A stretch of 64,000 nt of DNA from Montanilutibacter psychrotolerans (GTDB lineage: Bacteria; Pseudomonadota; Gammaproteobacteria; Xanthomonadales; Xanthomonadaceae), in NCBI RefSeq assembly GCF_003719825.1, contig NZ_RIBS01000001.1, positions 186,001 through 250,000 on the forward strand, given 5' to 3'. Both the position numbers and the translations under genes were made by a program. Of the stretch, positions 28,990 through 37,750 are shown in pieces. The notes beneath the pieces are model-generated. The model had not been told where the DNA came from. It searched no databases and worked only from the letters and a program-made list of their open reading frames with translations. Within the stretch, counting starts at the first letter, position 1. Every line of letters begins with the position of its first letter.

Positions 28990-29244
28990 TCACCGCGGCG
29001 CATCCGCGCCCTGCACGAACATCAACTGGAAGCCACGCTTGAGCTGCGTGTCGCGGGCCTTCTCGAGAGCGGCCAATGCGGTTTCGCGGTCGAGGTACTG
29101 ATCGCGGCGCAATTGGCTGCGGCCGCCGATCTGGCCGGACTCGCGCACCAGCGTCCAGCCGCCCAGCAGGTCGGCTTGCAGCATCAGTTGCACGAAGCGC
29201 GGGGCTTCGGGGCCGTCGGGCCGTTGTTGCAGTAGCAGTCGCAT
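28990..29244 (-). CDS. Small WGR-domain protein
   Basis: An 84-residue protein consisting almost entirely of a WGR domain: RFVQLMLQADLLGGWTLVRE, then GGRSQLRRDQY and a helix ending in RGFQLMF. The hallmark tryptophan and arginine are present (GGWTLVRESGQIGGR). WGR domains occur in PARPs, MolR-like proteins and as small bacterial proteins that may bind nucleic acids; the function here is unknown. The ATG at 29244 lies 8 nt after a TACAAT box. A longer upstream extension was rejected because the domain starts at this ATG. Confidence 0.78.
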   Translation of the reverse strand: MRLLLQQRPDGPEAPRFVQLMLQADLLGGWTLVRESGQIGGRSQLRRDQYLDRETALAALEKARDTQLKRGFQLMFVQGADAPR

Positions 29245-29252
29245 GGGCGGCA

Positions 29253-29258
29253 ATTGTA
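29253..29258 (-). promoter_or_regulatory. Candidate -10 box for the WGR gene
   Basis: TACAAT on the minus strand ends 8 nt before the ATG, consistent with a very short or absent leader. Confidence 0.35.
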
Positions 29259-29305
29259 GCCGCAGGGCTGCGACGGGCGTGGTACGGCGGCCTTGCTCTG
29301 CGCGG

Positions 29306-30259
29306 TCAATCGCCGCGGAACGCGCGCCGGTAGGCCGAGGGCGATGTGCGCAGTCCCGCCGCGAAGTGCTGCCGAAGCGATATCGCCGTACCGAACCCGG
29401 TGGCGGCGGCAACCGCTTCCAGAGGCTGATCGGTGGTTTCCAACAGCCGTTGCGCCTGCGCCAGGCGCTGGTTGACCAGCCATTGTCCGACCGTGGTGCC
29501 CGTGACCTGACGGAAGCGGCGGGTAAACGTGCGACGGCTCATCAGCGCGCGTTCGGCCAGCGCGTCCAGCGATTGCGGCTTGTCCAGGTGTTGCATCGAC
29601 CAGGCCAGGACGCCGGCCATGCGGTCGTCCTGCGGCGAGTCGGGCAGCGGCTGCTCGATGTATTGCGATTGCCCGCCCTGGCGGTGCGGGGCGACCACCA
29701 TCGCCCGGGCCACCCGTGCCGCAACGTCGGCACCATGACGCTGGCGCAGCACGTGCAGGCAGCAGTCGATGCCCGCGGCGGTGCCGGCCGATGTGACCAG
29801 GTCGCCGTCGTCGACGTAGAGCACGTCGGTCTGCAGCCTGACGCGCGGATAGCGCGTGGCGAAGTGCGCGCTCCACGCCCAATGGGTGGTGGCAGGCCGG
29901 TCGTCGAGCAGCCCGGCCTCTGCCAGCACGTACGTCCCCAGGCACAGGCCGACGATGCGCGCGCCGCGGGCATTCGCCGCGCGCAGCGCCTTCAGCAGCA
30001 CTTCCGGCGGTCGCTCGTCGACATCGCGCCACGACGGGACGATCACGATCGACGCGTCGCGCAGACCGGACAGACCGCGCCGGGTTTCGATGGTGAACCC
30101 GGCGCTGGTGCGCAGCCGCCCCCGCTCCAGCGCACACACGCTCAGGTCGAAGGCGGGCGGGCCGTTGCCGATGCGGTCCCCGAACACCATGCAGGGCACG
30201 GACAGGTGGAACGGGCTGATCTGGTCGAAGGCGACCACGGCGATGCGTTCGATGCTCAT
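29306..30259 (-). CDS. GlxA-family transcriptional regulator (DJ-1/PfpI plus AraC helix-turn-helix)
   Basis: A 317-residue regulator. Residues 1-190 form a DJ-1/PfpI-like domain with the nucleophile-elbow sequence VGLCLGTYVLAEAGLLD. Residues about 210-310 hold two AraC-type helix-turn-helix motifs (LDALAERALMSRRTFTRRFR and LEAVAAATGFGTAISLRQHF). Relatives control amino-acid, carnitine or glycine-betaine catabolism by sensing a metabolite with the DJ-1 domain. It is divergent from an isochorismatase-family hydrolase, a common pairing in which the regulator controls the neighbour. A GAATGTCATTC palindrome lies between them. Confidence 0.9.
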   Translation of the reverse strand: MSIERIAVVAFDQISPFHLSVPCMVFGDRIGNGPPAFDLSVCALERGRLRTSAGFTIETRRGLSGLRDASIVIVPSWRDVDERPPEVLLKALRAANARGARIVGLCLGTYVLAEAGLLDDRPATTHWAWSAHFATRYPRVRLQTDVLYVDDGDLVTSAGTAAGIDCCLHVLRQRHGADVAARVARAMVVAPHRQGGQSQYIEQPLPDSPQDDRMAGVLAWSMQHLDKPQSLDALAERALMSRRTFTRRFRQVTGTTVGQWLVNQRLAQAQRLLETTDQPLEAVAAATGFGTAISLRQHFAAGLRTSPSAYRRAFRGD

Positions 30260-30276
30260 GGCCCGATTCTATCGAA

Positions 30277-30287
30277 GAATGTCATTC
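30277..30287. promoter_or_regulatory. Short palindrome in the GlxA/hydrolase intergenic region
   Basis: GAATG-T-CATTC lies 17 nt upstream of the regulator start and 65 nt upstream of the hydrolase start. It may be part of the regulator's binding site. Confidence 0.35.
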
Positions 30288-30352
30288 GGGCCACTATCGC
30301 CGGCGCCGCGCCGCGGTAACAATTCCTCCACCAACCCACACGGAGTAACGCA

Positions 30353-30985
30353 ATGGATCGCAAGCGCGCACTGATCGTCATCGATGTGCAGAACGAGTAC
30401 TTCACCGGCGGACTGCCGATCGAGTACCCGCCGGTGTCCGGATCGGTGGTCAACATCGGCCGCGCGATGGACGCGGCCAAGGCGGCCGGCATTCCGGTGG
30501 TCGTGTTCCAGCACACCGAGCCGTCCGATTCGCCGGTGTTCGGCGAAGGCCAGCCCGGCTGGGAGCTGCATCCCACCGTGGGAAGCCGCCCGCGCGATCA
30601 CTACCTGCGCAAGCAATGGCCGAGCGTGTTCACCGGCACCGGCCTGCGCGAATGGCTGTCCGAGCGCGGCGTCGACACGATCACCGTGGTCGGCTACATG
30701 ACCCACAACTGCGACGCGTCCACGGCCTTCGAGGCGGCGCATTCGGGATTGCAGGTGGAATTCCTCGCCGATGCGAGCGGCTCGCTGCCGTACGAAAACG
30801 AGGCGGGCGCGGCGAGCGCGGAAGAGATCCACCGTGTCTTCAGCGTGGTGTTCCAGAGTCGCTTTGCCGCGGTGCTGGATACCGATCGCTGGATCGAGTT
30901 GGCGTCGTCGGGCGAGGGGTCGAGTGTCGACAACCCGCTGTCGTCCAACCGCCGCGCACGCGACCGCCGCGCGCAGGCTGCCTGA
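30353..30985 (+). CDS. Isochorismatase-family cysteine hydrolase
   Basis: A 210-residue hydrolase of the isochorismatase/nicotinamidase fold. The catalytic triad can be placed as D11 (IVIDVQNEYF), K87 (YLRKQWPSVF) and C120 (GYMTHNCDASTAF). Motifs and length fit enzymes that cleave amides or related bonds of small molecules; the substrate is unknown. The C-terminal 30 residues are polar and extra. A CGGAG ribosome-binding site precedes the ATG. The divergent GlxA-family regulator is the probable controller. Confidence 0.87.
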   Translation: MDRKRALIVIDVQNEYFTGGLPIEYPPVSGSVVNIGRAMDAAKAAGIPVVVFQHTEPSDSPVFGEGQPGWELHPTVGSRPRDHYLRKQWPSVFTGTGLREWLSERGVDTITVVGYMTHNCDASTAFEAAHSGLQVEFLADASGSLPYENEAGAASAEEIHRVFSVVFQSRFAAVLDTDRWIELASSGEGSSVDNPLSSNRRARDRRAQAA

Positions 30986-30994
30986 TCGGGTAAC

Positions 30995-31025
30995 GGCATC
31001 GGCTCCGTTGAACGGGGCCGATGCC
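30995..31025. terminator. Hairpin between hydrolase gene and aroB
   Basis: GGCATCGGC and GCCGATGCC form a 9-bp stem, extended inward by CCG/CGG. It lies 10 nt after the hydrolase stop between convergent genes and lacks a U-tract. Confidence 0.5.
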
Positions 31026-31078
31026 TTCGGGCGGGCCATTCCACGGAACGGCATGGCACTGCCGGAGCGCATCCGCCG

Positions 31079-32227
31079 CTAGGCGTGCGCCGTCTCGCCG
31101 CGCAGTACCGCCAGCACCGCGTCGTCGGCCACGCCCGACACCACGCTTGCGCCGCCACGGCCGTCCCAGAGGATGAAGCGCAGGCCTGCGGCATCGGCCT
31201 TCTTGTCCAGGCGCATGCGGGCAAGCAGCGCGAGCGGGTCGAGTCCGTCTGGAATGGTGACGGGCAGGCCCAGGCGCTGCAGTAGCGAACGGAGTCGGTC
31301 ACCGGCGGACGCATCGGCCAGCCCGAGCGCGCTGGACAACCCGGCGGCGAGCACCATGCCGACCGCCACGGCCTCGCCGTGGTTGAGGCCGTCGCCGATG
31401 GTGCCGGCGTAGCCCTGTTCGGTTTCGATCGCGTGGCCGAACGTGTGGCCGAAGTTGAGCAGCGCGCGGTCGCCACGTTCGAACGGGTCGCGTGCGACCA
31501 CGGCCGCCTTGAACCGGCAGCAACGGGCAATGGCTTCGGCCAGCACGGCGTCGTCGCAACCCAGCAGCGCGTCGGCGTGCTGTTCGAGCCAATCGAGGAA
31601 TGCGCCGTCATCGGGCTTCAGCGACGTGGCGATGGCGCCGTACTTGACCACTTCGGCCAGGCCCGCGCGCAGCTCACGCGGCGGCAGGCTGCGCAACGCG
31701 GTTGTATCGGCAACCACCGCGCGCGGCGGATGGAACGCGCCGGCCAGGTTCTTGCCGGTGGGCAGGTCGACCGCGGTCTTGCCGCCTACCGAGGAGTCGA
31801 CCATCGCCAGCAGCGAGGTCGGCACCTGCACCACGTCGATGCCCCGCATCCAGCACGCTGCGGCGAACCCGGCCAGATCGCCGACCACGCCACCGCCCAG
31901 CGCAATCACGCTCGCGTCGCGGGTGGCGCCCAGCGCGGCGAGGGCATCGAGCACCTCGCCGAAGCGGGTGAGGGTCTTTTCCTGTTCGCCGGCCGGCATG
32001 ACCCAGCGCGACAGCGCCAATCCCGGGCGAGCGGCGCGCAACGCCGCTTCGACACGCTGCGCGTACAGCGGCGCGACGTTGGCATCGCTGACCAGCAACG
32101 CATGGCGACCGCGCAGGCTGGCCGCGAGCAACGCGCCGTCGTCCAGCAGGCCGGGGCCGATGCTGATGGTGTAGTCGGGAACGCTGCTGGCGGTGGCCGC
32201 GACCGATACCGTGGCGATGCCGCTCAT
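31079..32227 (-). CDS. aroB: 3-dehydroquinate synthase
   Basis: A 382-residue NAD- and metal-dependent enzyme that makes 3-dehydroquinate from DAHP, step two of the shikimate pathway. Visible motifs are [15 protein letters not shown] (NAD loop), [32 protein letters not shown] and the metal-ligand region [12 protein letters not shown] with [10 protein letters not shown]. The ATG at 32227 overlaps the aroK stop by 4 nt, the usual aroK-aroB arrangement. The pilM-Q genes that often precede aroK in relatives are not present here. Confidence 0.98.
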   Translation of the reverse strand: MSGIATVSVAATASSVPDYTISIGPGLLDDGALLAASLRGRHALLVSDANVAPLYAQRVEAALRAARPGLALSRWVMPAGEQEKTLTRFGEVLDALAALGATRDASVIALGGGVVGDLAGFAAACWMRGIDVVQVPTSLLAMVDSSVGGKTAVDLPTGKNLAGAFHPPRAVVADTTALRSLPPRELRAGLAEVVKYGAIATSLKPDDGAFLDWLEQHADALLGCDDAVLAEAIARCCRFKAAVVARDPFERGDRALLNFGHTFGHAIETEQGYAGTIGDGLNHGEAVAVGMVLAAGLSSALGLADASAGDRLRSLLQRLGLPVTIPDGLDPLALLARMRLDKKADAAGLRFILWDGRGGASVVSGVADDAVLAVLRGETAHA

Positions 32228-32772
32228 GCCACGGCTCCCTGCGCCGGCCGCTGCCACTGGCTGGCGAGCGCATCGGCCAGACGGTTGGCGACGTCGTCGG
32301 CGCTGAGGCCGTCCGTATCGATCGCCAGGTCGGCGACCTGCGCGTAGAGCGGCGCGCGGGCTTGCGCGAGCTCGCGCAGCACCGATTCGCGATCGTCACG
32401 GGCGAGCAGGGGGCGTGAGGTGTCGTCGGCCAGGCGCAGCAACTGGGCGGCGACACCGACCTGCAGGTGCACGACGAAACCGCGCGCGCTCACACAAGCA
32501 CGGTTCGCCGGATCGAGCACCACGCCACCGCCGGTGGACAGCACCAGCCCATCGTCGGCCAGCAGCTCGGCCAGCAGCGCCGACTCGCGCGCCCGGAAAC
32601 CGGCTTCGCCTTCGTCGGCGAAGATTGCCGCGACGCTTGCACCGGCGCGACGCACGAGTTCGTGGTCGAGGTCGATCGCACGCAGGCGCAAACGCGTGGC
32701 CAGGCGCGTGGCGAGGGTGGATTTGCCGGCGCCCATCGGGCCGACCAGGATCAGGTTGCTGGCAGGATTCAT
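32224..32772 (-). CDS. aroK: Shikimate kinase
   Basis: A 182-residue NMP-kinase-fold enzyme that phosphorylates shikimate. The Walker A loop is GPMGAGKST (residues 11-19), followed by the shikimate-binding [19 protein letters not shown] and LSTGGGVVL, and the lid [10 protein letters not shown]. It is the first gene of the aroK-aroB pair. The ATG lies 6 nt after a TACAAT box, so the mRNA may be leaderless. An upstream in-frame extension to 32904 lacks any domain. Confidence 0.97.
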   Translation of the reverse strand: MNPASNLILVGPMGAGKSTLATRLATRLRLRAIDLDHELVRRAGASVAAIFADEGEAGFRARESALLAELLADDGLVLSTGGGVVLDPANRACVSARGFVVHLQVGVAAQLLRLADDTSRPLLARDDRESVLRELAQARAPLYAQVADLAIDTDGLSADDVANRLADALASQWQRPAQGAVA

Positions 32773-32778
32773 GCCGCA

Positions 32779-32784
32779 ATTGTA
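32779..32784 (-). promoter_or_regulatory. aroK: Candidate leaderless -10 box for aroK
   Basis: TACAAT on the minus strand (5 of 6 consensus positions) ends 6 nt before the ATG, placing the expected transcription start at the initiation codon. Confidence 0.5.
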
Positions 32785-32969
32785 GGTGAGGGAGGCGTGG
32801 CCGCGGCGGCCAGGCCCGGGGGCGGCGCGCCACCGACAAGGGCCTTTGGCGGCCGTCGGCGCACCGTCGTGCGTGGACCGGCAACGCTTGCGCGCCCTTA
32901 ACACGGCCCGACCTAGTCTCCCGGTTCCGGCGGAGTGGCCGTCGGCACGACGCTCAGAAGGAGACTCCC

Positions 32970-33173
32970 ATGGCGGTTGCCAAGATCATCGAAGTCAATT
33001 CCTCGTCCGCGGTCAGCATGGAGGATGCGGTCAAGTCCGGCCTCAAGAAGTGCGCCGAATCGGTGAAGAACATCAAGGGCGCGTGGGTCAACGAGATCAA
33101 GGTGGTGACCGACGACAGCGGAAACGTCATCGAATGGCGCACCAACCTCAGGGTGACGTTCGTCGTCGACTGA
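32970..33173 (+). CDS. Dodecin (flavin-binding dodecamer subunit)
   Basis: A 67-residue protein matching dodecins over its whole length (VAKIIEVNSSSAVSMEDAVK, then KNIKGAWVNEIKVV and NVIEWRTNLRVTF). Twelve subunits form a hollow sphere that stores or buffers flavins; W39 is the residue expected to stack on the isoalloxazine ring. The start is supported by AAGGAG 9 nt upstream. It stands alone between aroK (divergent) and the P-loop kinase (convergent). Confidence 0.95.
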   Translation: MAVAKIIEVNSSSAVSMEDAVKSGLKKCAESVKNIKGAWVNEIKVVTDDSGNVIEWRTNLRVTFVVD

Positions 33174-33258
33174 TCGCCGCGCGGCTGCGCGAAGGACGGC
33201 GCCGTGACGGACATCGCGGCGCTGGAGGGACAGGGCGCCGCGGTCGTTCGCTCCGGCC

Positions 33259-34071
33259 TCAGCGCACCCGGCGCTGCGCGTCCTGCTGCCAGCTCCATTG
33301 CGCGATGTCCGGCAGTGCGCGCAATGCTTGCCGGCTGACCCGCTCGAACAACTGCACGAACCGATCCACCTGCGCGCGCGTCATCGCCGTGCGGCCAGGG
33401 CGCGCGGCGAGCAGTCCCTGCTCCTGTTGCCAGCGCCAGCCGGGCACCACGTCGAACCCCGGTGCGCGCAACAGCAGCAGGCTGTCCAGCCGCGCCCATA
33501 GCGCCGGGTAGTCACGGGCCAATGCGGCGTTGCAGTGGCGTCGCCAATGTCCGTCGGCGTCCTCGTCGCGCTCGAGCGGGTTGATCGGCTCGCGCAGTTC
33601 GTCCGGCGATTGCGCCGGCGTCTTCAGGAACCAACCTTCGAACACGACCAGATCGACAGCCTCCACACGCGTCCATCGCGATGGCGGCAGACGCGTGTCG
33701 GCCAGCTTGTCGAAACGCGGCACGCGCACGCACCCGCCGGCGCGGAGCGCATCCAGCACCTCGCACGCGAGTGCGACGTCGTGCGTGCCCGGCGGACCGC
33801 GCATCGCGAGCAGTGGGTGCACGGCGCGCGCCAGTCGATGCCGCTCCCGCCGGCCCAGGTAGAAGTCGTCGATCGACAGGGCCACCGCGCGCAGGCCGCG
33901 TTGTCGCGCCAGCCCCACCATCTGCCCGGCAAGTGTGGACTTGCCACTGCCCTGCATGCCGGCAATCGCGTGGACCCGCCCGCCATGGTGCAGGGCCTGG
34001 TCGAGCGCGCGCACCACCAGGGCCGAGGCGAAGGCGTTGCCAGTGGCGGCGGGGTGCAGGTGCGGCGTCAT
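33259..34071 (-). CDS. P-loop kinase, D-glycerate 3-kinase/YggC-like
   Basis: A 270-residue kinase with Walker [14 protein letters not shown] (residues 37-49), [14 protein letters not shown], the nucleotide/phosphate region RGPPGTHDV and [11 protein letters not shown]. These match the uridine-kinase-like group that includes plant glycerate kinase and bacterial YggC. The substrate is inferred only from this resemblance. The gene is divergent from pdxH with just 17 nt between the start codons. Longer in-frame upstream sequence runs antisense through pdxH and was discarded. Confidence 0.8.
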   Translation of the reverse strand: MTPHLHPAATGNAFASALVVRALDQALHHGGRVHAIAGMQGSGKSTLAGQMVGLARQRGLRAVALSIDDFYLGRRERHRLARAVHPLLAMRGPPGTHDVALACEVLDALRAGGCVRVPRFDKLADTRLPPSRWTRVEAVDLVVFEGWFLKTPAQSPDELREPINPLERDEDADGHWRRHCNAALARDYPALWARLDSLLLLRAPGFDVVPGWRWQQEQGLLAARPGRTAMTRAQVDRFVQLFERVSRQALRALPDIAQWSWQQDAQRRVR

Positions 34072-34076
34072 GCCGC

Positions 34077-34083
34077 CACAATA
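34077..34083. promoter_or_regulatory. Shared -10-like box of the pdxH/kinase divergent pair
   Basis: The 17-nt gap contains one AT-rich core. Read plus it gives CACAAT (34077-34082), 6 nt before the pdxH ATG; read minus it gives TATTGT (34083-34078), 6 nt before the kinase ATG. Both outputs would be leaderless, with -35 regions inside the opposite coding sequence. Confidence 0.4.
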
Positions 34084-34088
34084 GGCGC

Positions 34089-34715
34089 ATGACCGACACC
34101 GCAAACACCGCCCCGCCACTGATCGCCGCGCTGGCCGAAGCGCACGCCACCTTCGCGCAACTGTTCGAGGAGGCGCGCGCTGCAGGCGAGCCCGACCCGA
34201 CCGCGATGGCCATCGCCACCGCCGGCCTGGACGCGCGGCCGTCGGCCCGAACGGTGCTGCTGAAGGCACACGACGAGCGCGGCTTCGTGTTCTACACCCA
34301 CCTCGATGGCCGCAAGGGACGCGAGCTCCAGGCCAATCCGCATGCCGCGCTGCTGTTCCACTGGCCGCGTGTGCGCGACGGCGTGCAGGTCCGCATCGAA
34401 GGGCCGGTGGTGCTGGTCGACGATGCCGAGGCCGATGCGTACTTCGCTTCGCGCCCGCGCGGCAGCCAGCTCGGTGCCTGGGCGTCGTTGCAGTCGGAGA
34501 CGCTGGATTCGCGCGAAACCTTCGAGCAGCGGCTGGCGCAGGTCGAGCGTGAGTTCGACGGTCGCGACGTGCCGCGCCCGTCGCGCTGGACGGGTCTGCG
34601 CGTGAGGCCCGAGCGCATCGAGTTCTGGTACGGCGCGCAATACCGCCTGCACGAACGCTGGCTGTTCGAGGCCGATCGCGCCGGCGAATGGAGCAAGCGG
34701 ATGCTGTATCCGTGA
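34089..34715 (+). CDS. pdxH: Pyridoxamine/pyridoxine 5'-phosphate oxidase
   Basis: A 208-residue FMN enzyme that makes pyridoxal 5'-phosphate. Typical features are [39 protein letters not shown], the [17 protein letters not shown] substrate region, and the C-terminal signature [18 protein letters not shown] with RMLYP at the end. The start is placed at the ATG 17 nt from the divergent kinase start, since the family's N-terminal helix follows directly. Confidence 0.97.
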   Translation: MTDTANTAPPLIAALAEAHATFAQLFEEARAAGEPDPTAMAIATAGLDARPSARTVLLKAHDERGFVFYTHLDGRKGRELQANPHAALLFHWPRVRDGVQVRIEGPVVLVDDAEADAYFASRPRGSQLGAWASLQSETLDSRETFEQRLAQVEREFDGRDVPRPSRWTGLRVRPERIEFWYGAQYRLHERWLFEADRAGEWSKRMLYP

Positions 34716-34785
34716 CGCTACGCCGGCGCAACGGCCGGCCGTCGTCCCACGTCTTCCCAGCCATACCCTGTTCCACGGAGTCGTC

Positions 34786-35580
34786 ATGCCCGGTCCGCAA
34801 CGTATCGTCTGCCTGACCGAGGAGCCCACCGAGACGCTCTACGCGCTCGGTGAACAGCACCGCATCGTCGGCATCAGCGGCTTCACCGTGCGCCCGCCCG
34901 TGGCGCGCCGCGAGAAGCCCAAGGTCAGCGCCTTCACCAGCGCCAAAATCGACGAGATCCTCCGGCTGCGGCCGGATTTCGTCGTCGGCTTCTCCGACAT
35001 CCAGGCCGACATCGCCAGCGAACTCATACGTCGTGGCGTCGAGGTGTGGATCAGCAACCATCGCAGCGTCGACGGCATTGTCGATTACGTGCGTCGGCTG
35101 GGCGCGCTGGTGGGCGTCGCCGACAAGGCGCACGCCTACGCCGACGAGCTGCAGCGCGGCGTCGATGCCATCGCCGAGGCCGCTGCGCGTCTGCCGCGTC
35201 GGCCGAAGGTGTATTTCGAAGAATGGGACGAGCCGCTAATCAGCGGCATCCAGTGGGTTGCCGAGCTCGTGCGCATCGCCGGCGGCGACGACATCTTTCC
35301 CGAGCGCGCGGCCCAGTCGCTGGCAAAGCACCGCATCCTCGAAGACCCCAGCGAGGTGGTGCGGCGTGCACCCGACGTCATTTTCGGCTCGTGGTGCGGA
35401 AAGAAGTTCCGGCCCGAGCGCGTCGCTGCACGTCCCGGTTGGGATGCGATACCGGCCGTGCGCGATGGCCAGCTCCACGAAGTGAAGTCGCCGATCATCC
35501 TGCAACCCGGTCCGGCGGCCCTGACCGACGGCGTGACCGAGCTGGCCCGCGTGATCGGCAACTGGGCCCGCGCGATGTGA
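34786..35580 (+). CDS. BtuF/FhuD-like substrate-binding protein without signal peptide
   Basis: A 264-residue protein with the class III periplasmic binding-protein fold: RIVCLTEEPTETLYALGEQ, VSAFTSAKIDEILRLRPDFVVGF, the long linking helix, and WVAELVRIAGGDDIF in lobe two. Such proteins usually deliver cobalamin or ferric siderophores to an ABC importer. Here no signal peptide or lipobox precedes the first strand, and no permease or ATPase gene is nearby. The ATG at 34786 directly precedes the first strand, with CGGAG upstream. It may act in the cytosol, as a free-standing binder of a cobalamin-like or other ligand. Confidence 0.75.
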   Translation: MPGPQRIVCLTEEPTETLYALGEQHRIVGISGFTVRPPVARREKPKVSAFTSAKIDEILRLRPDFVVGFSDIQADIASELIRRGVEVWISNHRSVDGIVDYVRRLGALVGVADKAHAYADELQRGVDAIAEAAARLPRRPKVYFEEWDEPLISGIQWVAELVRIAGGDDIFPERAAQSLAKHRILEDPSEVVRRAPDVIFGSWCGKKFRPERVAARPGWDAIPAVRDGQLHEVKSPIILQPGPAALTDGVTELARVIGNWARAM

Positions 35581-35751
35581 GCAAGCGCGCAGCGGCGCGC
35601 CGTCGTCGCTGTCCTGCCGGTTCACTCGCGTCGCTCTCCATGGGCTCCACCGCATGCTGCAATGCGGCTTGATGTCTCCGTACCCGTCCGTACAGTCGGG
35701 TCGGCCGACGCCGTCGGCCTCGCGTGCATCAAGGCTGGTCCAGGAGGGAGC

Positions 35752-36696
35752 ATGTCTTTATCGATCTCGCAAAGGGCGTGGGGGCGCCTGCTTTTCACGT
35801 TGTTCCTGGCCTTCGGGCTGAGCTGGCCGGCAGTGGCCGGCGACTACACGAAAACCCGCTATCCGGTGGTGCTGGTACACGGCCTGCTGGGCTTCGACGA
35901 ACTCGGCGGGGTGTTCGACTACTGGTACGACATTCCCGGACAACTGCGGGCCGACGGTGCCAAGGTCTACGTCGCCAACGTGTCCTCGGTGAACTCCAGC
36001 GAGCTGCGCGGCGAGCAGCTGATCGACTATCTCGAAACATTGCAGGCGGTGCAGGGCCACACCCGATTCAACCTGGTGGGCCACAGCCACGGTGGACCGA
36101 CCGTGCGCTATGTCGCGTCGGTGCGGCCGGACCTGGTCGCGTCGATGACCTCGGTAGGCAGTCCGCACGCGGGCAGCAAGGTGGCCGATGGCCTCAACGC
36201 CACGCTTCCGGACGGCTCGCCCGGTCGCGCGCTTGTCGCCGGCCTGGTCAGCGCGCTGGGCGGCTTCCTGGAATGGCTGTCGGGTGACGACGACCCGCAG
36301 GACGCGCTCGCCGCGCTGGCCTCGCTCAACACCGACGGTGCCGCCGCGTTCAACGCCAGCTACCCGGAAGGGGCACCGACCAGCCCCTGCGGCCAGGGCG
36401 CCGAGCAGGTGGGCGGCGTGCGCTACTACTCGATGGGCGGCACCTCGGTGCTCAGCAACGTGTTCGATCCGAGCGACGTGATGCTGGGGGCCAGCAGCCT
36501 GTTCTTCGGCTTCGAGCGCAACGACGGCCTGGTGGGGCGCTGCGCGTCGCATTGGGGACGCGTGCTGCGCGACGACTACGCCTGGAACCACCTCGACGAG
36601 GTCAACCAGATCGCCGGACTGCGCGGCTTGTTCGCCTCCAGCCCGCCCAGCGTCTACCGGGCGCACGTGAACCGTCTCAAGAACGTCGGGCTGTAA
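35752..36696 (+). CDS. lipA: Secreted triacylglycerol lipase (family I.1/I.2)
   Basis: A 314-residue lipase with a signal peptide (residues 1-30, AVAG). The catalytic triad is S112 in VGHSHGGPT, D258 in RNDGLVG and H280 in AWNHLDEVNQ; the oxyanion region is VLVHGLLGFDELG. Cysteines C213 and C264 are placed to form the disulfide seen in Pseudomonas and Burkholderia lipases. The ATG at 35752 has GGAGG 6 nt upstream. The next gene encodes its foldase, which is required for folding in the periplasm before type II secretion. Confidence 0.94.
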   Translation: MSLSISQRAWGRLLFTLFLAFGLSWPAVAGDYTKTRYPVVLVHGLLGFDELGGVFDYWYDIPGQLRADGAKVYVANVSSVNSSELRGEQLIDYLETLQAVQGHTRFNLVGHSHGGPTVRYVASVRPDLVASMTSVGSPHAGSKVADGLNATLPDGSPGRALVAGLVSALGGFLEWLSGDDDPQDALAALASLNTDGAAAFNASYPEGAPTSPCGQGAEQVGGVRYYSMGGTSVLSNVFDPSDVMLGASSLFFGFERNDGLVGRCASHWGRVLRDDYAWNHLDEVNQIAGLRGLFASSPPSVYRAHVNRLKNVGL

Positions 36697-36697
36697 G

Positions 36698-37693
36698 GTG
36701 CGCCGCCGCTGGCTCATCCCGCTGGCGGCGTGCGTGCTCGCGGCCGGGCTGATCGCCGTGATCGGCCTGGGCTCGGCAAGCGCGGATGGGGCGGTTGCGG
36801 CCGCCTCGTCCGCTGGCGTTGCTGGCCGGCAAGCACCGGATCGACTGCCACTCCCGGCGGCCGGTCCCGGCGAGAGGGCCGAAGCACGCCGTGACTCGCT
36901 GCAAGGCACCTCGGTCGATGGCGCGATCACGCTCGATGCCGCCGGCAAGCCGGTGCCCGATCGCGCGATGCGGCGCCTGTTCGACTACTTCCTGACCCGG
37001 CTCGGCGAGCGCGACCTGGCGGCGATCCGCGACGACGTGCGCCGCCACCTGCAGCCGCGGCTGGGGCCTGCCGCGCTGGCGCAGGTGCTGGCGTGGTTCG
37101 ACCGTTATGTCGTACTGGAGCGCGAGAGCGCCGCGTTGGGCGTGGGAGGCGACCTGCGCGCGGACCTGCAACGGCGGCACGCGTTGCGTCGTCGTCACCT
37201 CGGCGATGCCGTCGCGCTGGCCTGGTATGGCGAGGACGAGCGGGCGCTCGCGGTGGCAATCGCACGCCGCGAGGTGCTGCGCGACCCGGCGTTGAGTCCT
37301 CAGCAGCGCGCCGAGCGGCTGGCGCAGCTCGACCGGGCGTCCGGTGCGGCCAGCGACGCGACCCGGACGGAGAGCCAACTGGTCGAACTGGTGCGTGAGC
37401 AGAGCGCCTTGTTCGACGCCCAGGCAACCAGCCCCGCGCAACGGATGGCCGAGCGCGAGGCGTTGTTTGGTGTCGCTGCCGCCCGGCGACTGGCGACGCT
37501 CGACGCGCGCCGAGCGCAGTGGGACGGTCGGGTGTCGGCCTATCGGGACCAGCGCCGGCGCCTGCTCGCCGACACGTCGCTGTCCGCGGCCGAGCGCCAG
37601 CGGCGCGTGGACGGTTTGCTCGCCGGTTTCACCGGCAACGAGCGACGACGCGTCGAGGCACTCGCGCGCCACGACCCGGCCACGACGCGATGA
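36698..37693 (+). CDS. lifO: Lipase-specific foldase (lipase chaperone)
   Basis: A 331-residue protein starting with GTG one base after the lipase stop codon. An N-terminal membrane anchor (about residues 6-30) is followed by an Ala/Pro linker and an alpha-helical body. The first mini-domain carries the foldase motif RLFDYFLTRLGE (RxxFDYxLxxxGE), which is essential for activation of family I lipases. The long helical arms (ALAQVLAWFDRYVVLE, AERLAQLD and others) are rich in Arg and Glu. Gene order lipase-foldase with tight spacing confirms the role. Confidence 0.93.
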   Translation: MRRRWLIPLAACVLAAGLIAVIGLGSASADGAVAAASSAGVAGRQAPDRLPLPAAGPGERAEARRDSLQGTSVDGAITLDAAGKPVPDRAMRRLFDYFLTRLGERDLAAIRDDVRRHLQPRLGPAALAQVLAWFDRYVVLERESAALGVGGDLRADLQRRHALRRRHLGDAVALAWYGEDERALAVAIARREVLRDPALSPQQRAERLAQLDRASGAASDATRTESQLVELVREQSALFDAQATSPAQRMAEREALFGVAAARRLATLDARRAQWDGRVSAYRDQRRRLLADTSLSAAERQRRVDGLLAGFTGNERRRVEALARHDPATTR

Positions 37694-37750
37694 CCTGGCG
37701 CGTGCGGCCCCATTGCACGCCGACGGGCGTCGCCCGTGCGGACGCGCCGC

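Noticed and set aside
34072-35133. Upstream extension of the P-loop kinase frame
   Set aside because: The extension runs antisense through pdxH, which has full family motifs; the kinase fold starts at 34071.
37723-37737. Hairpin between the lipase foldase gene and the DUF4426 gene
   Set aside because: ACGGGC/GCCCGT gives only 6 bp without a U-tract in very GC-rich sequence, too weak to call a terminator.
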